Positions 1 to 16,511 are shown, counted from the stretch's first letter. The stretch is 64,000 nt of DNA from Pseudomonas eucalypticola (GCF_013374995.1 NZ_CP056030.1:496001-560000), one strand, 5' to 3'. Program-made: numbers and translations. Notes: generated by a model not told the origin, from the letters alone.

Positions 1-1955
1 ACCTGTTCAAGGTCAAGGAGCTGGACACCCCGCTGGCCATCGACGAAATCGAGCCGCTGGAAGCCATTCTGCAGCGCTTCGACTCGGCGGGTATTTCCCT
101 GGGCGCGCTATCGCCAGAGGCCCACGAGGCCCTGGCCGAGGCCATGAACCGCCTGGGTGCCCGCTCCAACTCCGGTGAGGGCGGCGAAGATCCTGCCCGC
201 TACGGCACCATCAAAAGCTCCAAGATCAAGCAGGTTGCCACCGGCCGTTTCGGCGTGACCCCCGAGTACCTGGTCAACGCCGAAGTGCTGCAGATCAAGG
301 TAGCCCAGGGCGCCAAGCCAGGCGAGGGCGGCCAGTTGCCAGGCGGTAAGGTCAACGGCCTGATCGCCAAGCTGCGCTATGCGGTTCCAGGCGTGACCCT
401 GATCTCGCCACCGCCGCACCACGACATCTACTCGATCGAAGATTTGTCGCAGCTGATTTTCGACCTGAAACAGGTCAACCCTCAGGCGCTGGTTTCGGTG
501 AAACTGGTGGCCGAGGCGGGCGTGGGCACCATCGCCGCCGGCGTGGCCAAGGCCTATGCCGACCTGATCACCATCTCCGGCTATGACGGCGGTACCGGCG
601 CATCGCCGCTGACCTCCATCAAGTACGCGGGCGCACCGTGGGAACTGGGCCTGGCCGAGACCCACCAGACCCTGCGTGGCAACGACTTGCGCGGCAAGGT
701 GCGGGTACAGACCGACGGCGGCCTGAAAACCGGCCTCGACGTGATCAAGGCAGCCATCCTCGGCGCCGAGAGCTTCGGCTTCGGCACCGCGCCGATGATC
801 GCCCTGGGCTGCAAATACCTGCGCATCTGCCACCTGAACAACTGCGCCACCGGCGTGGCTACCCAGAACGACAAGCTGCGCAAGGACCACTACATCGGCA
901 CCGTCGACATGGTCATCAACTTCTTCACTTACGTGGCAGAAGAGACACGCGAATGGCTGGCCAGGCTGGGCGTGCGCTCGCTGGGCGAGCTGATCGGCCG
1001 TACCGACCTGCTCGAAGTGCTGGAAGGCCAGACCGCCAAGCAGAACCACCTGGACCTGACGCCGTTGCTGGGCAGCTCGCACATTCCGGCCGACAAGCCG
1101 CAGTTCTGCGAGGTGGACCGCAACCCGCCGTTCGACCAGGGGCTGCTTGCCGAGCAGATGGTCGACCTGGCCAAGGCCGCCATCGCTGGCAAGACCGGCG
1201 GCGACTACAGCCTGGATATCTGCAACTGCGACCGTTCCATCGGTGCGCGCATCTCGGGTGAGATCGCCCGTGCCTATGGCAATCAGGGCATGGCCGGGGC
1301 GCCGATCACCTTCCGCTTCAACGGTACCGCGGGCCAGAGCTTCGGCGTATGGAACGCCGGTGGCCTGAACATGTACCTGGAAGGCGATGCCAACGACTAC
1401 GTGGGCAAGGGCATGACTGGCGGCAAGCTGGTCATCGTTCCGCCAAAAGGCAGCCCGTTCAAGACTCAGGAAAGCGCCATCATCGGCAACACCTGCCTGT
1501 ACGGCGCCACCGGCGGCAAGCTGTTCGCCGCAGGCACCGCAGGCGAGCGTTTCGCCGTGCGCAACTCCGGTGCCCACACCGTGGTGGAAGGCACTGGCGA
1601 TCACTGCTGCGAATACATGACCGGTGGTTTCGTCTGCGTGTTGGGCAAGACCGGCTACAACTTCGGCTCCGGCATGACCGGTGGTTTCGCCTACGTGCTG
1701 GACCTGGACAACACCTTCGTTGACCGCGTCAACCACGAGCTGGTGGAAATCCAGCGCATCAGCGGCGAAGCGATGGAGGCCTACCGTAGCCACATCGAAC
1801 GCGTGCTGGCCGAATACGTGGCAGAAACCGACAGCGAGTGGGGCCGTAACGTCTGGGAAAACCTGGATGACTACCTGCGCCGTTTCTGGTTGGTCAAGCC
1901 CAAGGCTGCCAGCTTGAAATCGTTGCTCACCAGCACCCGTGCCAACCCGCAGTGA
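1..1955 (+). CDS. gltB: Glutamate synthase (NADPH) large subunit, 3' part
   Basis: The window opens inside this gene; the last 650 codons are present, and the frame is open from base 3. The protein is the large subunit of glutamate synthase, which makes two glutamates from glutamine and 2-oxoglutarate. Visible are the end of the FMN-binding synthase domain ([11 protein letters not shown]), the Cys triad of the 3Fe-4S cluster ([12 protein letters not shown], around bases 810-845), and the C-terminal GXGXG glutamine-amidotransferase-associated domain with its Gly-rich beta-helix repeats ([20 protein letters not shown]). The N-terminal amidotransferase domain lies outside the window. gltD starts 32 bases downstream, so the two subunits are almost certainly one operon. 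Confidence 0.97.
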   Translation, partial: LFKVKELDTPLAIDEIEPLEAILQRFDSAGISLGALSPEAHEALAEAMNRLGARSNSGEGGEDPARYGTIKSSKIKQVATGRFGVTPEYLVNAEVLQIKVAQGAKPGEGGQLPGGKVNGLIAKLRYAVPGVTLISPPPHHDIYSIEDLSQLIFDLKQVNPQALVSVKLVAEAGVGTIAAGVAKAYADLITISGYDGGTGASPLTSIKYAGAPWELGLAETHQTLRGNDLRGKVRVQTDGGLKTGLDVIKAAILGAESFGFGTAPMIALGCKYLRICHLNNCATGVATQNDKLRKDHYIGTVDMVINFFTYVAEETREWLARLGVRSLGELIGRTDLLEVLEGQTAKQNHLDLTPLLGSSHIPADKPQFCEVDRNPPFDQGLLAEQMVDLAKAAIAGKTGGDYSLDICNCDRSIGARISGEIARAYGNQGMAGAPITFRFNGTAGQSFGVWNAGGLNMYLEGDANDYVGKGMTGGKLVIVPPKGSPFKTQESAIIGNTCLYGATGGKLFAAGTAGERFAVRNSGAHTVVEGTGDHCCEYMTGGFVCVLGKTGYNFGSGMTGGFAYVLDLDNTFVDRVNHELVEIQRISGEAMEAYRSHIERVLAEYVAETDSEWGRNVWENLDDYLRRFWLVKPKAASLKSLLTSTRANPQ

Positions 1956-1978
1956 TATGCGCCTGAAGAAGTTGATGA

Positions 1979-3406
<1,428 letters not shown>

Positions 3407-3414
3407 TGCCCCCC

Positions 3415-3501
3415 GTGGGACCGGGCGAAGCTCGGGAAACAGCCACCGCGCAGTCCCAGTGACCATGCGGGGCGGTCTTCCCGAGCTTCGCCCGGTCCCA
3501 C
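3415..3501. repeat. REP-type inverted repeat pair
   Basis: Two 24-base arms, 3415-3438 and 3478-3501, are exact reverse complements (arm begins GTGGGACCGGGCGAAG) and are separated by 39 bases. The arm resembles the REP core also present in the element at 31131-31578 (GTGGGACCGGGCTTGCCC). Such extragenic palindromes are abundant in the P. putida group; this one lies just after gltD. Confidence 0.8.
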
Positions 3502-3519
3502 AAATCGCCCCGATAGATA

Positions 3520-3549
3520 AAAGGCACGGCCCACGCCGTGCCTTTTGCG
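3520..3549 (+). terminator. Rho-independent terminator of gltBD
   Basis: An 11-bp stem (3520-3530 pairing with 3535-3545, AAAGGCACGGC/GCCGTGCCTTT) with a 4-base loop ends in a TTTT run. It lies between gltD and hemE, so hemE probably has its own promoter. Confidence 0.8.
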
Positions 3550-3593
3550 TTCCAGTCTGGGAAAATGCCGGCACTTATCTGCCGGATGCTCCC

Positions 3594-4658
3594 ATGACTG
3601 CCCTGAAGAACGACCGTTTCCTCCGTGCCCTGCTCAAGCAACCTGTCGACGTCACCCCCGTGTGGATGATGCGTCAGGCCGGTCGCTACCTGCCTGAATA
3701 CCGCGCCAGCCGCGCCAAGGCCGGTGATTTCATGAGCCTGTGCATGAACCCGGCGTTCGCCTGCGAGGTCACCCTGCAGCCGCTGGAGCGCTACCCGCTG
3801 GACGCGGCCATCCTGTTCTCCGACATCCTCACCATCCCGGACGCCATGGGCCAGGGCCTGTACTTCGAGACCGGCGAAGGCCCGCGCTTCAGGAAAGTGG
3901 TCAGCACCCTGGCCGACATCGAAGCCCTGCCTGTCCCCGACCCGCAAAAAGACCTGGGCTACGTGATGGACGCCGTCAGCACCATCCGCCGCGAGCTCAA
4001 CGGCCGCGTGCCGCTGATTGGCTTCTCGGGCAGCCCCTGGACCCTGGCCACCTACATGGTCGAAGGCGGCTCGTCGAAAGACTTCCGCAAGACCAAGGCC
4101 ATGCTTTACGACAACCCCCAGGCCATGCACCTGCTGCTGGACAAGCTGGCCCAGTCGGTCACCAGCTACCTCAACGGCCAGATCCTGGCTGGCGCCCAGG
4201 CGGTGCAGATCTTCGACACCTGGGGCGGCAACCTGTCGGCCGCGGCGTACCAGGAGTTCTCCCTGGCCTACATGAAGAAAATCGTCAGCGGCCTGATTCG
4301 CGAACACGAAGGCCGCAAGGTGCCGGTCATCCTGTTCACCAAGAACGGCGGCCTGTGGCTGGAAAGCATCGCCGACGCTGGCGCCGATGCCCTGGGCCTG
4401 GACTGGACGTGCGACCTGGGCGAAGCCCGTCGCCGCGTGGGCAACAAGGTGGCCCTGCAAGGTAACATGGACCCGACCGTACTGTACGCCAAGCCCGAAG
4501 CCATCCGTGCTGAAGTGGCGCGTATCCTGGCCAGCTACGGCAACGGCACGGGCCACGTGTTCAACCTGGGCCACGGCATCACCCCGGAAGTGGACCCGGA
4601 GCATGCTGGTGCTTTCATCAACGCGGTGCACGAGTTCTCGGCGCAGTACCACCAGTAA
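3594..4658 (+). CDS. hemE: Uroporphyrinogen decarboxylase
   Basis: This 354-residue enzyme removes the four acetate carboxyls of uroporphyrinogen III to give coproporphyrinogen III in haem synthesis. The N-terminal signature [14 protein letters not shown] (residues ~22-35) contains the substrate-binding Arg residues. The second signature [16 protein letters not shown] (~residue 142) and the region DTWGGNLS are also intact. Length matches the family. The ATG at 3594 gives the conserved start [13 protein letters not shown]; the frame is open further upstream but runs through the gltD terminator, so longer starts are unlikely. It stands alone between two terminators. Confidence 0.97.
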   Translation: MTALKNDRFLRALLKQPVDVTPVWMMRQAGRYLPEYRASRAKAGDFMSLCMNPAFACEVTLQPLERYPLDAAILFSDILTIPDAMGQGLYFETGEGPRFRKVVSTLADIEALPVPDPQKDLGYVMDAVSTIRRELNGRVPLIGFSGSPWTLATYMVEGGSSKDFRKTKAMLYDNPQAMHLLLDKLAQSVTSYLNGQILAGAQAVQIFDTWGGNLSAAAYQEFSLAYMKKIVSGLIREHEGRKVPVILFTKNGGLWLESIADAGADALGLDWTCDLGEARRRVGNKVALQGNMDPTVLYAKPEAIRAEVARILASYGNGTGHVFNLGHGITPEVDPEHAGAFINAVHEFSAQYHQ

Positions 4659-4679
4659 GCGCGTCCTGAACCCAACAAG

Positions 4680-4704
4680 CGCCCGGCCCATGCCGGGCGT
4701 TTTT
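4680..4704 (+). terminator. Rho-independent terminator of hemE
   Basis: A stem CGCCCGGC (4680-4687) pairs with GCCGGGCG (4692-4699) across a 4-base loop, followed by a run of five T. It lies 21 bases after the hemE stop. Confidence 0.85.
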
Positions 4705-4795
4705 GGTACGGGCGTCATAAAAATTCACGATCAAGAAGCATTTCCATCTGGCATTTGCGGTAGCATTCCGTCTCCGCAAAAAAGGTGGCCTAATC

Positions 4796-5305
4796 ATGGC
4801 ATCGAAAATCTATTCGCCAGCCCAGGTGCTGCTGCACTGGCTGTCGGCAGCGTTCATCCTCTGGGCGTTGGTGATGGGCTTCTCGGTGATGCTGCTGGAC
4901 GTTACCCCGGGCTTCAAGGCGACCATCGCCGGCCTCAACGTCTCCTTGTCGATCCTGTTCATTCCCGTGTTCGCCCTGCGCACCTGGTTGCGCCTGGGGC
5001 ACGTACGCCGCTATGGCCACCGCCCGGGCGAACAGGTGGCCGGGGTTATCCACAACGTCATCTACGCCGTCACCGCCCTGGTACTGCTGACGGGCGTGCT
5101 GATGATGGACCGGCCCATCCAGGTGTTCGACTGGCTGACCTTGCCGCAACCCATCCTTGACCCCGAGTGGGATCACCGCTTCCACACCCTGCACGCCGGC
5201 TGCAATGTGCTGCTGGGGCTGCTGGTGGCGTTGCATGTGCTGGCGGTGGTCAAGCATGAGGCGGTGGGGAAGCCGGTTCTGCGGCGTATGCTGGTCACTC
5301 GCTAA
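4796..5305 (+). CDS. Cytochrome b561 family protein
   Basis: This 169-residue membrane protein matches the bacterial cytochrome b561 (CybB-like) family, di-haem proteins thought to move electrons between quinol or other donors in the inner membrane. Four hydrophobic helices are visible (around residues 8-35, 42-62, 83-102 and 135-158). Histidines suited to haem ligation occur in helix 1 (LLHWLS), before helix 3 (HNVIYAV) and in the last helix (HTLHAGCN, ALHVLAVVKHE). The start ATG has an AAGGTGG ribosome site about 6 bases upstream. It appears monocistronic. The electron donor and acceptor cannot be told from sequence. Confidence 0.88.
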   Translation: MASKIYSPAQVLLHWLSAAFILWALVMGFSVMLLDVTPGFKATIAGLNVSLSILFIPVFALRTWLRLGHVRRYGHRPGEQVAGVIHNVIYAVTALVLLTGVLMMDRPIQVFDWLTLPQPILDPEWDHRFHTLHAGCNVLLGLLVALHVLAVVKHEAVGKPVLRRMLVTR

Positions 5306-5335
5306 ACACCGGGACATTGCTGCTACAAGGCTCGC

Positions 5336-5421
5336 GTAGCAGCGGACCTGGCCGCGTCACTGACGCCGCGCTGCATCAGGTATACCGCATGTGCCGCCGA
5401 CGCGGCCGGGTCCGCTGCTAC
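5336..5421. repeat. Extragenic inverted repeat (REP-like)
   Basis: Arms GTAGCAGCGGACCTGGCCGC... (5336-5358) and its near-perfect reverse complement (5399-5421) are 40 bases apart, differing at a single internal position. It lies between the convergent cytochrome b561 and MFS genes. It has no T-run, so it looks more like a REP pair than a classical terminator. Confidence 0.7.
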
Positions 5422-5444
5422 ACGGCCGGCGCACAACTTTCCAA

Positions 5445-6719
5445 TCAGGCTTTGCCCAGCGCTAACGGCGCCAACTTCGCCAACCGCGCCGCCACCATCA
5501 GCGCCACCACCAGCAATGCCCCGATAAACGCCCCAACTCCATTCCACCCGCCATAGTTCCAAGCCACCCCGCCCAAGGTTCCCGCCACGCTGGACCCCAC
5601 GTAATAACTGAACAGGTACAGCGATGAAGCCTGCCCCTTGGCCTTGGTAGCCCGGCGGCCGATCCAGCTGCTGGCCACCGAGTGGGCGCCGAAGAAGCCG
5701 AAGGTGAACATCAGCATGCCGACGATGATCACCGGCAACGGGCTGAGCAGGGTGGCCAGCAGGCCGGCGAACATCAGGGTGATGCTCATCCAGAACACTT
5801 TGCGCCGGCCATGCTGGTCGGCCAGGGCGCCAACCTTGGCCGAGCTGTAGATGCCCGCCAGGTACACCACCGACAGCAGGCCCACCAGCGCCTGGCTCAT
5901 GTGGTACGGGCCGGCCAGCAGGCGGTAGCCGATGTAGTTGAACAGGGTGACGAAGGCGCCCATCAACAGGAAGGCTTCAAGAAACAGCCACGGCAGGCCG
6001 GCGTCCTTGAAGTGCATGGTGAAGCCTTCCAGCAGGCCCCGCGGGTTCATTTTGCGCGGACGGAAGTTGCGCGACTGCGGGAGGATTTTCACGAACACCA
6101 GGGCCGCGATCAGCGCTAGGCCGCCGATGACCAGCATCGCCGTGTGCCAGCTGACGAAGTCGATCAGCACGCCGCTGATCAAGCGTCCGCTCATGCCGCC
6201 GATGGCGTTGCCGCCGATGTACAGGCCCATGGCCAAGCCAATGTGCTGGGGGTGAATCTCTTCGCTCAGGTAGGTCATGGCCACGGCCGCCAAACCGCTG
6301 AGGGACAGCCCCGTCAGGGCGCGCATCACCAACACGCCTTGCCAGGTGGGCATCAAGGCGCTGGCCAGCGTGCACAGGGCAGCGGCGAACAGCGCGAAGA
6401 CCATCACCGGCTTGCGGCCAATGGCGTCGGAGATGGGCCCGGTAATCAGCAGCCCGATGGCCAGCATGCCGGTGGACACTGACAGGATCAGGCTGCTTTG
6501 CGCGGCATTGATGCCAAACTCGTGGGACAGGATCGGCATCATCGGCTGCACGCAGTACAGCAGCGCGAAGGTGGCGAAGCCACCGGAGAACAGCGCCAGC
6601 ACGGTACGCATGAACAGCGGTGTGCCTTTCTCGATATAGGCCTCGCTCAGGTCCGCAGCGACCTCGGCGAGGGTGGTAGGGGGTATTGCTTGATGCTGGG
6701 GTGCAGCGGCAGTTTTCAC
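5445..6719 (-). CDS. MFS transporter (YnfM-like)
   Basis: A 424-residue major facilitator protein with about 12 hydrophobic segments, starting after a ~35-residue cytoplasmic N-terminus. The MFS signature between helices 2 and 3 is present (GPISDAIGRKPVMVFAL). Overall it resembles the YnfM-type inner-membrane transporters, whose substrates are poorly known. The start is GTG at 6719 with GAGG five bases upstream. It is divergently transcribed from a LysR regulator at 6840, a common arrangement in which the regulator controls the transporter. Substrate unknown. Confidence 0.85.
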   Translation of the reverse strand: MKTAAAPQHQAIPPTTLAEVAADLSEAYIEKGTPLFMRTVLALFSGGFATFALLYCVQPMMPILSHEFGINAAQSSLILSVSTGMLAIGLLITGPISDAIGRKPVMVFALFAAALCTLASALMPTWQGVLVMRALTGLSLSGLAAVAMTYLSEEIHPQHIGLAMGLYIGGNAIGGMSGRLISGVLIDFVSWHTAMLVIGGLALIAALVFVKILPQSRNFRPRKMNPRGLLEGFTMHFKDAGLPWLFLEAFLLMGAFVTLFNYIGYRLLAGPYHMSQALVGLLSVVYLAGIYSSAKVGALADQHGRRKVFWMSITLMFAGLLATLLSPLPVIIVGMLMFTFGFFGAHSVASSWIGRRATKAKGQASSLYLFSYYVGSSVAGTLGGVAWNYGGWNGVGAFIGALLVVALMVAARLAKLAPLALGKA

Positions 6720-6733
6720 GCGGGCCTCGGTAG

Positions 6734-6791
6734 GGTGCGACCGATTGGAAGGTAGGAAAAAGCTTATAGCTGGCTAATCATTCTTTCCAAT
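6734..6791. promoter_or_regulatory. Divergent MFS/LysR control region with ATTGGAA inverted repeat
   Basis: The 120-base gap between the divergent genes is AT-rich compared with its surroundings. It holds an inverted repeat ATTGGAA (6734-6740) / TTCCAAT (6785-6791), arms centred 51 bases apart. LysR proteins often bind such dyads near the target promoter. The assignment to this regulator is an inference. Confidence 0.4.
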
Positions 6792-6839
6792 ATATTGTTC
6801 GACCTGTTTGATAGCTTTAACGACTTGATCGAGGGCGCC

Positions 6840-7733
6840 ATGGAACTGCGACACCTGCGTTATTTCATTGCCGTGGCCGAAGAGCTGCATTTCGGCCGTG
6901 CAGCAGAGGTGCTGGGCATCTCCCAGCCACCACTCAGCCAGCAGATCCAGGCACTTGAACAGGAAGTAGGGGCGCGGCTGTTCGAGCGTACCAACCGTCG
7001 GGTGGCACTGAGCGAAGCTGGGCGGTTGTTCCTGGAGGAAGCGCGGCTGGTGTTGGCGCAGGTGGACAAAGCTGCGAACGTGGCCCGGCGTGCGCAGTTG
7101 GGCGAGCTGGGGGAGATGAAGATCGGTTTCACCTCATCGGCGCCGTTCAATTCCGGCATTCCCAAGGCGATCTACGCTTTTCGTCAGGCCTTCCCGGCCG
7201 TGCACCTGAACCTCGAAGAGATGAGCAGCAAGGGCGTGGCCGATGCATTGGTGGATGAGACCATTGAGGTAGGTCTGATTCGCCCGTTACCACTGCCTGA
7301 TTCGCTGACCTGGGTAGAGCTGTTCAGCGAGCCTCTGGTGGCACTGCTCAACGCCGACCACCCCCTGGCGCAGGATAGCGAGGCGGGCTTGTACATGAAT
7401 GCCCTGGCCGAAGAACCGTTCGTGTTCTTCCCCCGCAGCTATGGCAGCGGGTTATACGCGCAGTTGATCAGCCTGGCGACCCAGGCTGGCTTCAGCCCGC
7501 ACTTCGCCCAGGAGGCTGGCGAGGCCATGACCATCATTGGCCTGGTGTCGGCCGGCCTGGGGGTGTCGGTGCTGCCGGCCTCATACCAGTCCATGCGCAT
7601 CGAGGGGGTGGTGTACCGCAAATTGCTGGACCCCGAGGCGGTAACGTCGGTGTGGCTTGTGCAGCGCAAAGCCAATACATCCGCCATGGCCAAGGCCTTT
7701 GTGGACATCGTGACGCGACAGTCAACCCGTTAA
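6840..7733 (+). CDS. LysR-family transcriptional regulator
   Basis: A 297-residue LysR regulator. The N-terminal winged helix-turn-helix is classical ([36 protein letters not shown], here residues 1-36), followed by the linker helix and a periplasmic-binding-protein-like effector domain (residues ~90-290). The chosen ATG at 6840 gives the standard LysR start MELRHLRYF; an upstream in-frame start at 6795 would add 15 unconserved residues. The divergent MFS gene is the likely target. The effector cannot be inferred. Confidence 0.9.
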   Translation: MELRHLRYFIAVAEELHFGRAAEVLGISQPPLSQQIQALEQEVGARLFERTNRRVALSEAGRLFLEEARLVLAQVDKAANVARRAQLGELGEMKIGFTSSAPFNSGIPKAIYAFRQAFPAVHLNLEEMSSKGVADALVDETIEVGLIRPLPLPDSLTWVELFSEPLVALLNADHPLAQDSEAGLYMNALAEEPFVFFPRSYGSGLYAQLISLATQAGFSPHFAQEAGEAMTIIGLVSAGLGVSVLPASYQSMRIEGVVYRKLLDPEAVTSVWLVQRKANTSAMAKAFVDIVTRQSTR

Positions 7734-7812
7734 CAAATGGTCGAAACGGTGCGTTCAAGTTGTAGTGGCCCAGGCCGATGACTACAGAGCGAGTTATCCT
7801 CCTGGAGCCCCT

Positions 7813-9435
7813 ATGAACGTTCGTCAGCTGCGCATCTCAACCCGTGCTTTCCTCAGCTTTGGCCTGATCAGCCTGCTGATGCTGGGCTTCGGTCTGTTTT
7901 CCATGAACCAGATCACGCACATGCGTGAGGCGGTCATTCATACCGAAGAGGTTTCCCATGCCGGCACGCGTTGGTTGGGCAGCATTCGTGACAACTCGCT
8001 GGGCATCCGCGTATTGACCTTTCGCCTGATGCTCAACCGTGACCCAGCCGTGCTGCGCCCCGCGCTGGACCGCATGACCTTCCTGCGCGGCGAGCTGGAC
8101 AAGGCCTTGCAAGGCTATACCCCGATCGTGCCAGAGGCCGCGCGTTCACAGTTCGCGCAACTGCAGAGTGTGGTCTCCCGTTACCAGGAGCAACTGACCC
8201 GCTACCAGGCGCTTTCGGATCAGGGTGACACTCAGGGCATGCTGGCGCTGCTCAACGGCCCGATCCAGGACCTTTCCGATCAGACCGGCAACCTGTTCAA
8301 TGAGCTGGTGAAGATCAACCTGCAGGAATCGGGGATCTATACCACGGCGGCGAAGGCGCGTTATGAGACCGCGATACAGACCACCATTGCCGTGTTGGCC
8401 GTTGTCTTCCTGCTGACCGTCCTGCTCGCCTGGACCTTGACCCGCAGCATCGTCAAACCGCTGGAAGAGGCGGTCACCGCTGCCGGGCGTATCGCCAAGG
8501 GCGACCTCACGGGGCGCATCAATGTCGAGGGGGAGGACGAGGCTGCCGACCTGCTGAAGTCGTTGGTCAACATGCAGAAAAGCCTGATCGACACCCTGCG
8601 GCTGATCGGTGACTCGTCGCACCAGTTGGCCGCTGCTTCGGAAGAAATGACCGCCATCACCAACCAGACCTCCGGCGACCTGAACAACCAGAATGCCGAG
8701 ATCCAGCAAGCTGCCACTGCGGTCAACGAGATGACCGCCGCGGTAGAGGAAGTGGCGCGCAATGCCGTGTCCACCGCCGATGCGTCCAACGCCTCGACCA
8801 AGACCGCTCAGTTGGGCCGTGAGCGCGTCGACACCACCATCAGCGCCATCCAGCGCATGGGCAAGCGGGTGGAAGACGCTTCGGAGCAGGTCAAGGAGCT
8901 GGCGGCCCATTCCCAGGACATCGGCAAGATCCTCGATGTGATTCGTGGCGTGGCCGAGCAGACCAACCTGCTGGCCCTCAACGCTGCCATCGAGGCGGCC
9001 CGTGCGGGCGAGGCGGGCCGTGGTTTTGCCGTGGTGGCCGACGAGGTACGTGCCCTGGCAGGCCGTACCCAGACCTCCACCCAGGAAATCGAACAAATGG
9101 TCGCTGCCATCCAGCAGGGTACCGCCAAGGTGGTGGAAACCATGCAGGCCAACAATGATCAGGCGCTGTCCACCCTGGACACCGCGAAGACCGCCGGTAC
9201 CGCCCTGGACGAAATCGCCGCGGCGATTTCGCTGATCCACGAGCGCAACATGGTCATCGCCAGCGCCTCGGAAGAACAGGCCCAGGTCGCACGTGAAATT
9301 GACCGCAACCTGGTCAACATCCGCGATTTGTCGATCCAGACATCCGAAGGGGCGGGGCAGATCGATGAAGCCAGCCAGTCGTTGTCGGGCTTGTCCCATG
9401 ACCTGAAGAACATGGTGGGCCGCTTCCAGCTCTGA
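7813..9435 (+). CDS. Methyl-accepting chemotaxis protein
   Basis: A 540-residue chemoreceptor. Order: short cytoplasmic tail, TM1 (~residues 13-35), a periplasmic domain of about 150 residues that looks like a four-helix bundle (4HB_MCP type), TM2 (~190-212), HAMP (~213-267) and the signalling domain. The hairpin tip [40 protein letters not shown] is canonical for binding CheA/CheW. No C-terminal pentapeptide for CheR/CheB tethering is seen; the protein ends GRFQL. ATG at 7813 follows TGGAG; an earlier in-frame start at 7765 would put extra residues before TM1. The ligand cannot be predicted. Confidence 0.93.
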   Translation: MNVRQLRISTRAFLSFGLISLLMLGFGLFSMNQITHMREAVIHTEEVSHAGTRWLGSIRDNSLGIRVLTFRLMLNRDPAVLRPALDRMTFLRGELDKALQGYTPIVPEAARSQFAQLQSVVSRYQEQLTRYQALSDQGDTQGMLALLNGPIQDLSDQTGNLFNELVKINLQESGIYTTAAKARYETAIQTTIAVLAVVFLLTVLLAWTLTRSIVKPLEEAVTAAGRIAKGDLTGRINVEGEDEAADLLKSLVNMQKSLIDTLRLIGDSSHQLAAASEEMTAITNQTSGDLNNQNAEIQQAATAVNEMTAAVEEVARNAVSTADASNASTKTAQLGRERVDTTISAIQRMGKRVEDASEQVKELAAHSQDIGKILDVIRGVAEQTNLLALNAAIEAARAGEAGRGFAVVADEVRALAGRTQTSTQEIEQMVAAIQQGTAKVVETMQANNDQALSTLDTAKTAGTALDEIAAAISLIHERNMVIASASEEQAQVAREIDRNLVNIRDLSIQTSEGAGQIDEASQSLSGLSHDLKNMVGRFQL

Positions 9436-9446
9436 CCGCAGGGCGC

Positions 9447-9470
9447 GGGCCTGCTTGCAGCAGGCCCCCT
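9447..9470 (+). terminator. Hairpin after chemoreceptor gene
   Basis: GGGCCTGC (9447-9454) pairs with GCAGGCCC (9460-9467) across TTGCA, 12 bases after the stop. No T-run follows, so termination activity is uncertain. Confidence 0.45.
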
Positions 9471-9546
9471 CTGATCCAAAGGTGCTGGCTAATGCCTGGA
9501 CAAGGCATCTACACTGGCCCATTCACTGGAACACGGAGGTCTTCCC

Positions 9547-10323
9547 ATGCGGCGTGTGGTGTTCAATCAGAAAGGTGGCGTAGGCAAATCCAGCATTGCC
9601 TGCAATCTGGCAGCTGTCAGCGCGCAGGAGGGCTATCGCACCCTGCTGATCGACCTGGATGCACAAGCCAACTCGACCCAGTACCTGACCGGGCTGACGG
9701 GCGAGGACATCCCCATGGGCATCGCCGACTTCTTCAAGCAGACCCTGTCTTCCGGGCCGTTTGCCAAGAAAAATACGGTGGACATCTACGAGACCCCTTT
9801 CGACAACCTGCACGTGGTCACCGCCACGGCCGAGCTGGCAGACCTGCAGCCCAAGCTCGAGGCCAAGCACAAGATCAACAAGCTGCGAAAGCTGCTGGAC
9901 GAGATCGCCGAAGATTACGACCGCATCTACATCGACACGCCACCAGCGCTGAACTTCTATGCGGTGTCCGCCTTGATCGCCGCCGACCGGGTTTTGATCC
10001 CGTTTGACTGCGACAGCTTCTCTCGCCAGGCGCTGTATGGCTTGATTGCCGAGATCGGTGAACTGCGCGACGACCACAATGAAGACCTGGAAGTGGAAGG
10101 CATCGTCGTCAACCAGTTCCAGACGCGCGCCAGCCTGCCGCAGCAGATGCTCGACGAGCTTATTGCCGAGGGCCTGCCGGTGTTGCCGGTGTACCTCAAC
10201 AGTTCGGTGCGCATGCGCGAATCACATCAGGCCAGCAAGCCGCTGATTCATCTGGACCCGCGGCACAAACTGACCCAACAGTTCGTCGAGTTGCATCATC
10301 TGCTGGAAAACCCCGCCGCTTAA
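9547..10323 (+). CDS. ParA/MinD-family ATPase, orphan
   Basis: A 258-residue ParA-like P-loop ATPase. The deviant Walker A motif KGGVGKSS spans residues 9-16, with the signature lysine K9 as well as K14. The A' segment LLIDLDAQANSTQYL and Walker B segment RIYIDTPPALNFY follow. There is no N-terminal helix-turn-helix, so it is of the short ParA class. A strong GGAGGT lies 6-7 bases before the ATG. No parB-like partner or centromere-like repeats are adjacent, so it is not a plasmid partition cassette; such orphans can position chemoreceptor arrays or other complexes. The stop overlaps the convergent trxC stop by four bases. Confidence 0.88.
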   Translation: MRRVVFNQKGGVGKSSIACNLAAVSAQEGYRTLLIDLDAQANSTQYLTGLTGEDIPMGIADFFKQTLSSGPFAKKNTVDIYETPFDNLHVVTATAELADLQPKLEAKHKINKLRKLLDEIAEDYDRIYIDTPPALNFYAVSALIAADRVLIPFDCDSFSRQALYGLIAEIGELRDDHNEDLEVEGIVVNQFQTRASLPQQMLDELIAEGLPVLPVYLNSSVRMRESHQASKPLIHLDPRHKLTQQFVELHHLLENPAA

Positions 10324-10754
10324 ATACCCTGGGATCCGAGCCAGGCCAACAATTGCGGCAGCGGGAACGCGCCGCTCTGGCGCGCCACTTCGCGGCCGTT
10401 CCGGAACAGGATCAGGCTGGGGATCGACCGGATGCCCAATTGCCCCGCCAATGGCTGATTGGCCTCGCTGTCCAGTTTGGCCAGGCGGCAGCGACCAATG
10501 AGCTGGCCAGCGGCCTGCTCGAAGATGGGGGCGAAGGACTTGCACGGCCCACACCACTCGGCCCACACATCCACCAGCAACGGAAGGTCGCCCTTGATCT
10601 GGCTGGGGTAGTCGCCCTGGGTCAAGTCGAAGGGTTTGTCCAAAATCACCTCACCCTTGCAGCGCCCGCACTTGGGCGAGTCGCCCAAGCGTTCGGCGGG
10701 GATGCGGTTGAGGCCGTTGCAGTGGGGGCAGGGGATAACCAGGGGGTCGGGCAT
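10320..10754 (-). CDS. trxC: Thioredoxin 2
   Basis: A 144-residue thioredoxin with an N-terminal zinc-binding extension. The extension holds two CxxC pairs, CPHC (residues 9-12) and CGRC (29-32). The thioredoxin active site WCGPC is at residues 67-71, and the cis-proline loop is RSIPSLILF. This layout is diagnostic of TrxC, a cytoplasmic disulfide reductase that in E. coli is induced by oxidative stress. ATG at 10754. It converges with the parA-like gene, sharing four bases at the stop codons. Confidence 0.95.
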   Translation of the reverse strand: MPDPLVIPCPHCNGLNRIPAERLGDSPKCGRCKGEVILDKPFDLTQGDYPSQIKGDLPLLVDVWAEWCGPCKSFAPIFEQAAGQLIGRCRLAKLDSEANQPLAGQLGIRSIPSLILFRNGREVARQSGAFPLPQLLAWLGSQGI

Positions 10755-10843
10755 GAATGCGTCCTCAGGCTGAAGTGTGGTTCATTCTACCTCTGTCCTC
10801 GACTGTTGGAATCCAGGACCAATCCTACATCCGACCAAGAAAT

Positions 10844-10900
10844 ATCGCATTTTGCTATTTTATGAGTTGTGCCATCGTTACTCGCATAGCAAAATGCGAT
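10844..10900. promoter_or_regulatory. Paired operator upstream of higBA
   Basis: ATCGCATTTTGCTAT (10844-10858) and its exact reverse complement (10886-10900) are separated by 27 bases. Each 15-mer is itself a near-palindrome of form AT-n-GCA-TTT-TGC-n-AT. This gives two dyad sites whose centres (10851 and 10893) are 42 bases apart, about four helical turns. They sit just before the higB start (10913), where autorepression by HigA or HigBA would be expected. Confidence 0.75.
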
Positions 10901-10912
10901 GCGGACGGTGGA

Positions 10913-11205
10913 ATGCACGTTATCAGTGAGAAGCGTATTTGGCAGGCTAAAGAGCATTGGCCTCGCGCCGCCGCAGCTTTGGATGCTTGGTACCGTTTAA
11001 TGAAAGGCGTTTGCCCGGAAGATTTCGCGGCGATGAAAGGGAGTTTCCCGGTAACGGACAAGGTTGGCGACTTGCACGTATTTGACATCGGCGGCAACAA
11101 GCTGAGGCTGATCGCGATCGTCAGGTATCGCAGTCAGCGTATCTATATTCGATCCATACTGGACCACGCCCAGTATTCAAAGGGCAAGTGGGAGGAGGAG
11201 GCGTT

Positions 11206-11209
<4 letters not shown>
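10913..11209 (+). CDS. higB: HigB-type toxin (RelE-fold mRNA interferase)
   Basis: A 98-residue basic protein matching the HigB toxin family, ribosome-dependent mRNA endonucleases of the RelE fold. The start MHVISEKRIW and the segments DLHVFDIGGNKLRLIAIVRY and IYIRSILDHAQYSKGKWE are typical. ATG at 10913 follows GGTGGA; upstream in-frame ATGs lie in or before the operator pair and would give atypical N-termini. The toxin-first order and the overlapping antitoxin are typical of hig modules. Base composition at the 5' end is lower in GC than the neighbouring genes, consistent with acquisition. Confidence 0.9.
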
Positions 11210-16475
<5,266 letters not shown>

Positions 16476-16511
16476 AGGTAGAAGTCGTACAGCTCGAAGA
16501 AGAATGGCAGT

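Noticed and set aside
108..1793. Long open frame on the minus strand opposite gltB
   Set aside because: Antisense shadow of a GC-rich gene with strong third-position bias; the plus-strand product is clearly GltB.
9547..10323. Plasmid-type partition locus
   Set aside because: No parB and no iterons or parS-like repeats are nearby; the flanking genes are chromosomal.
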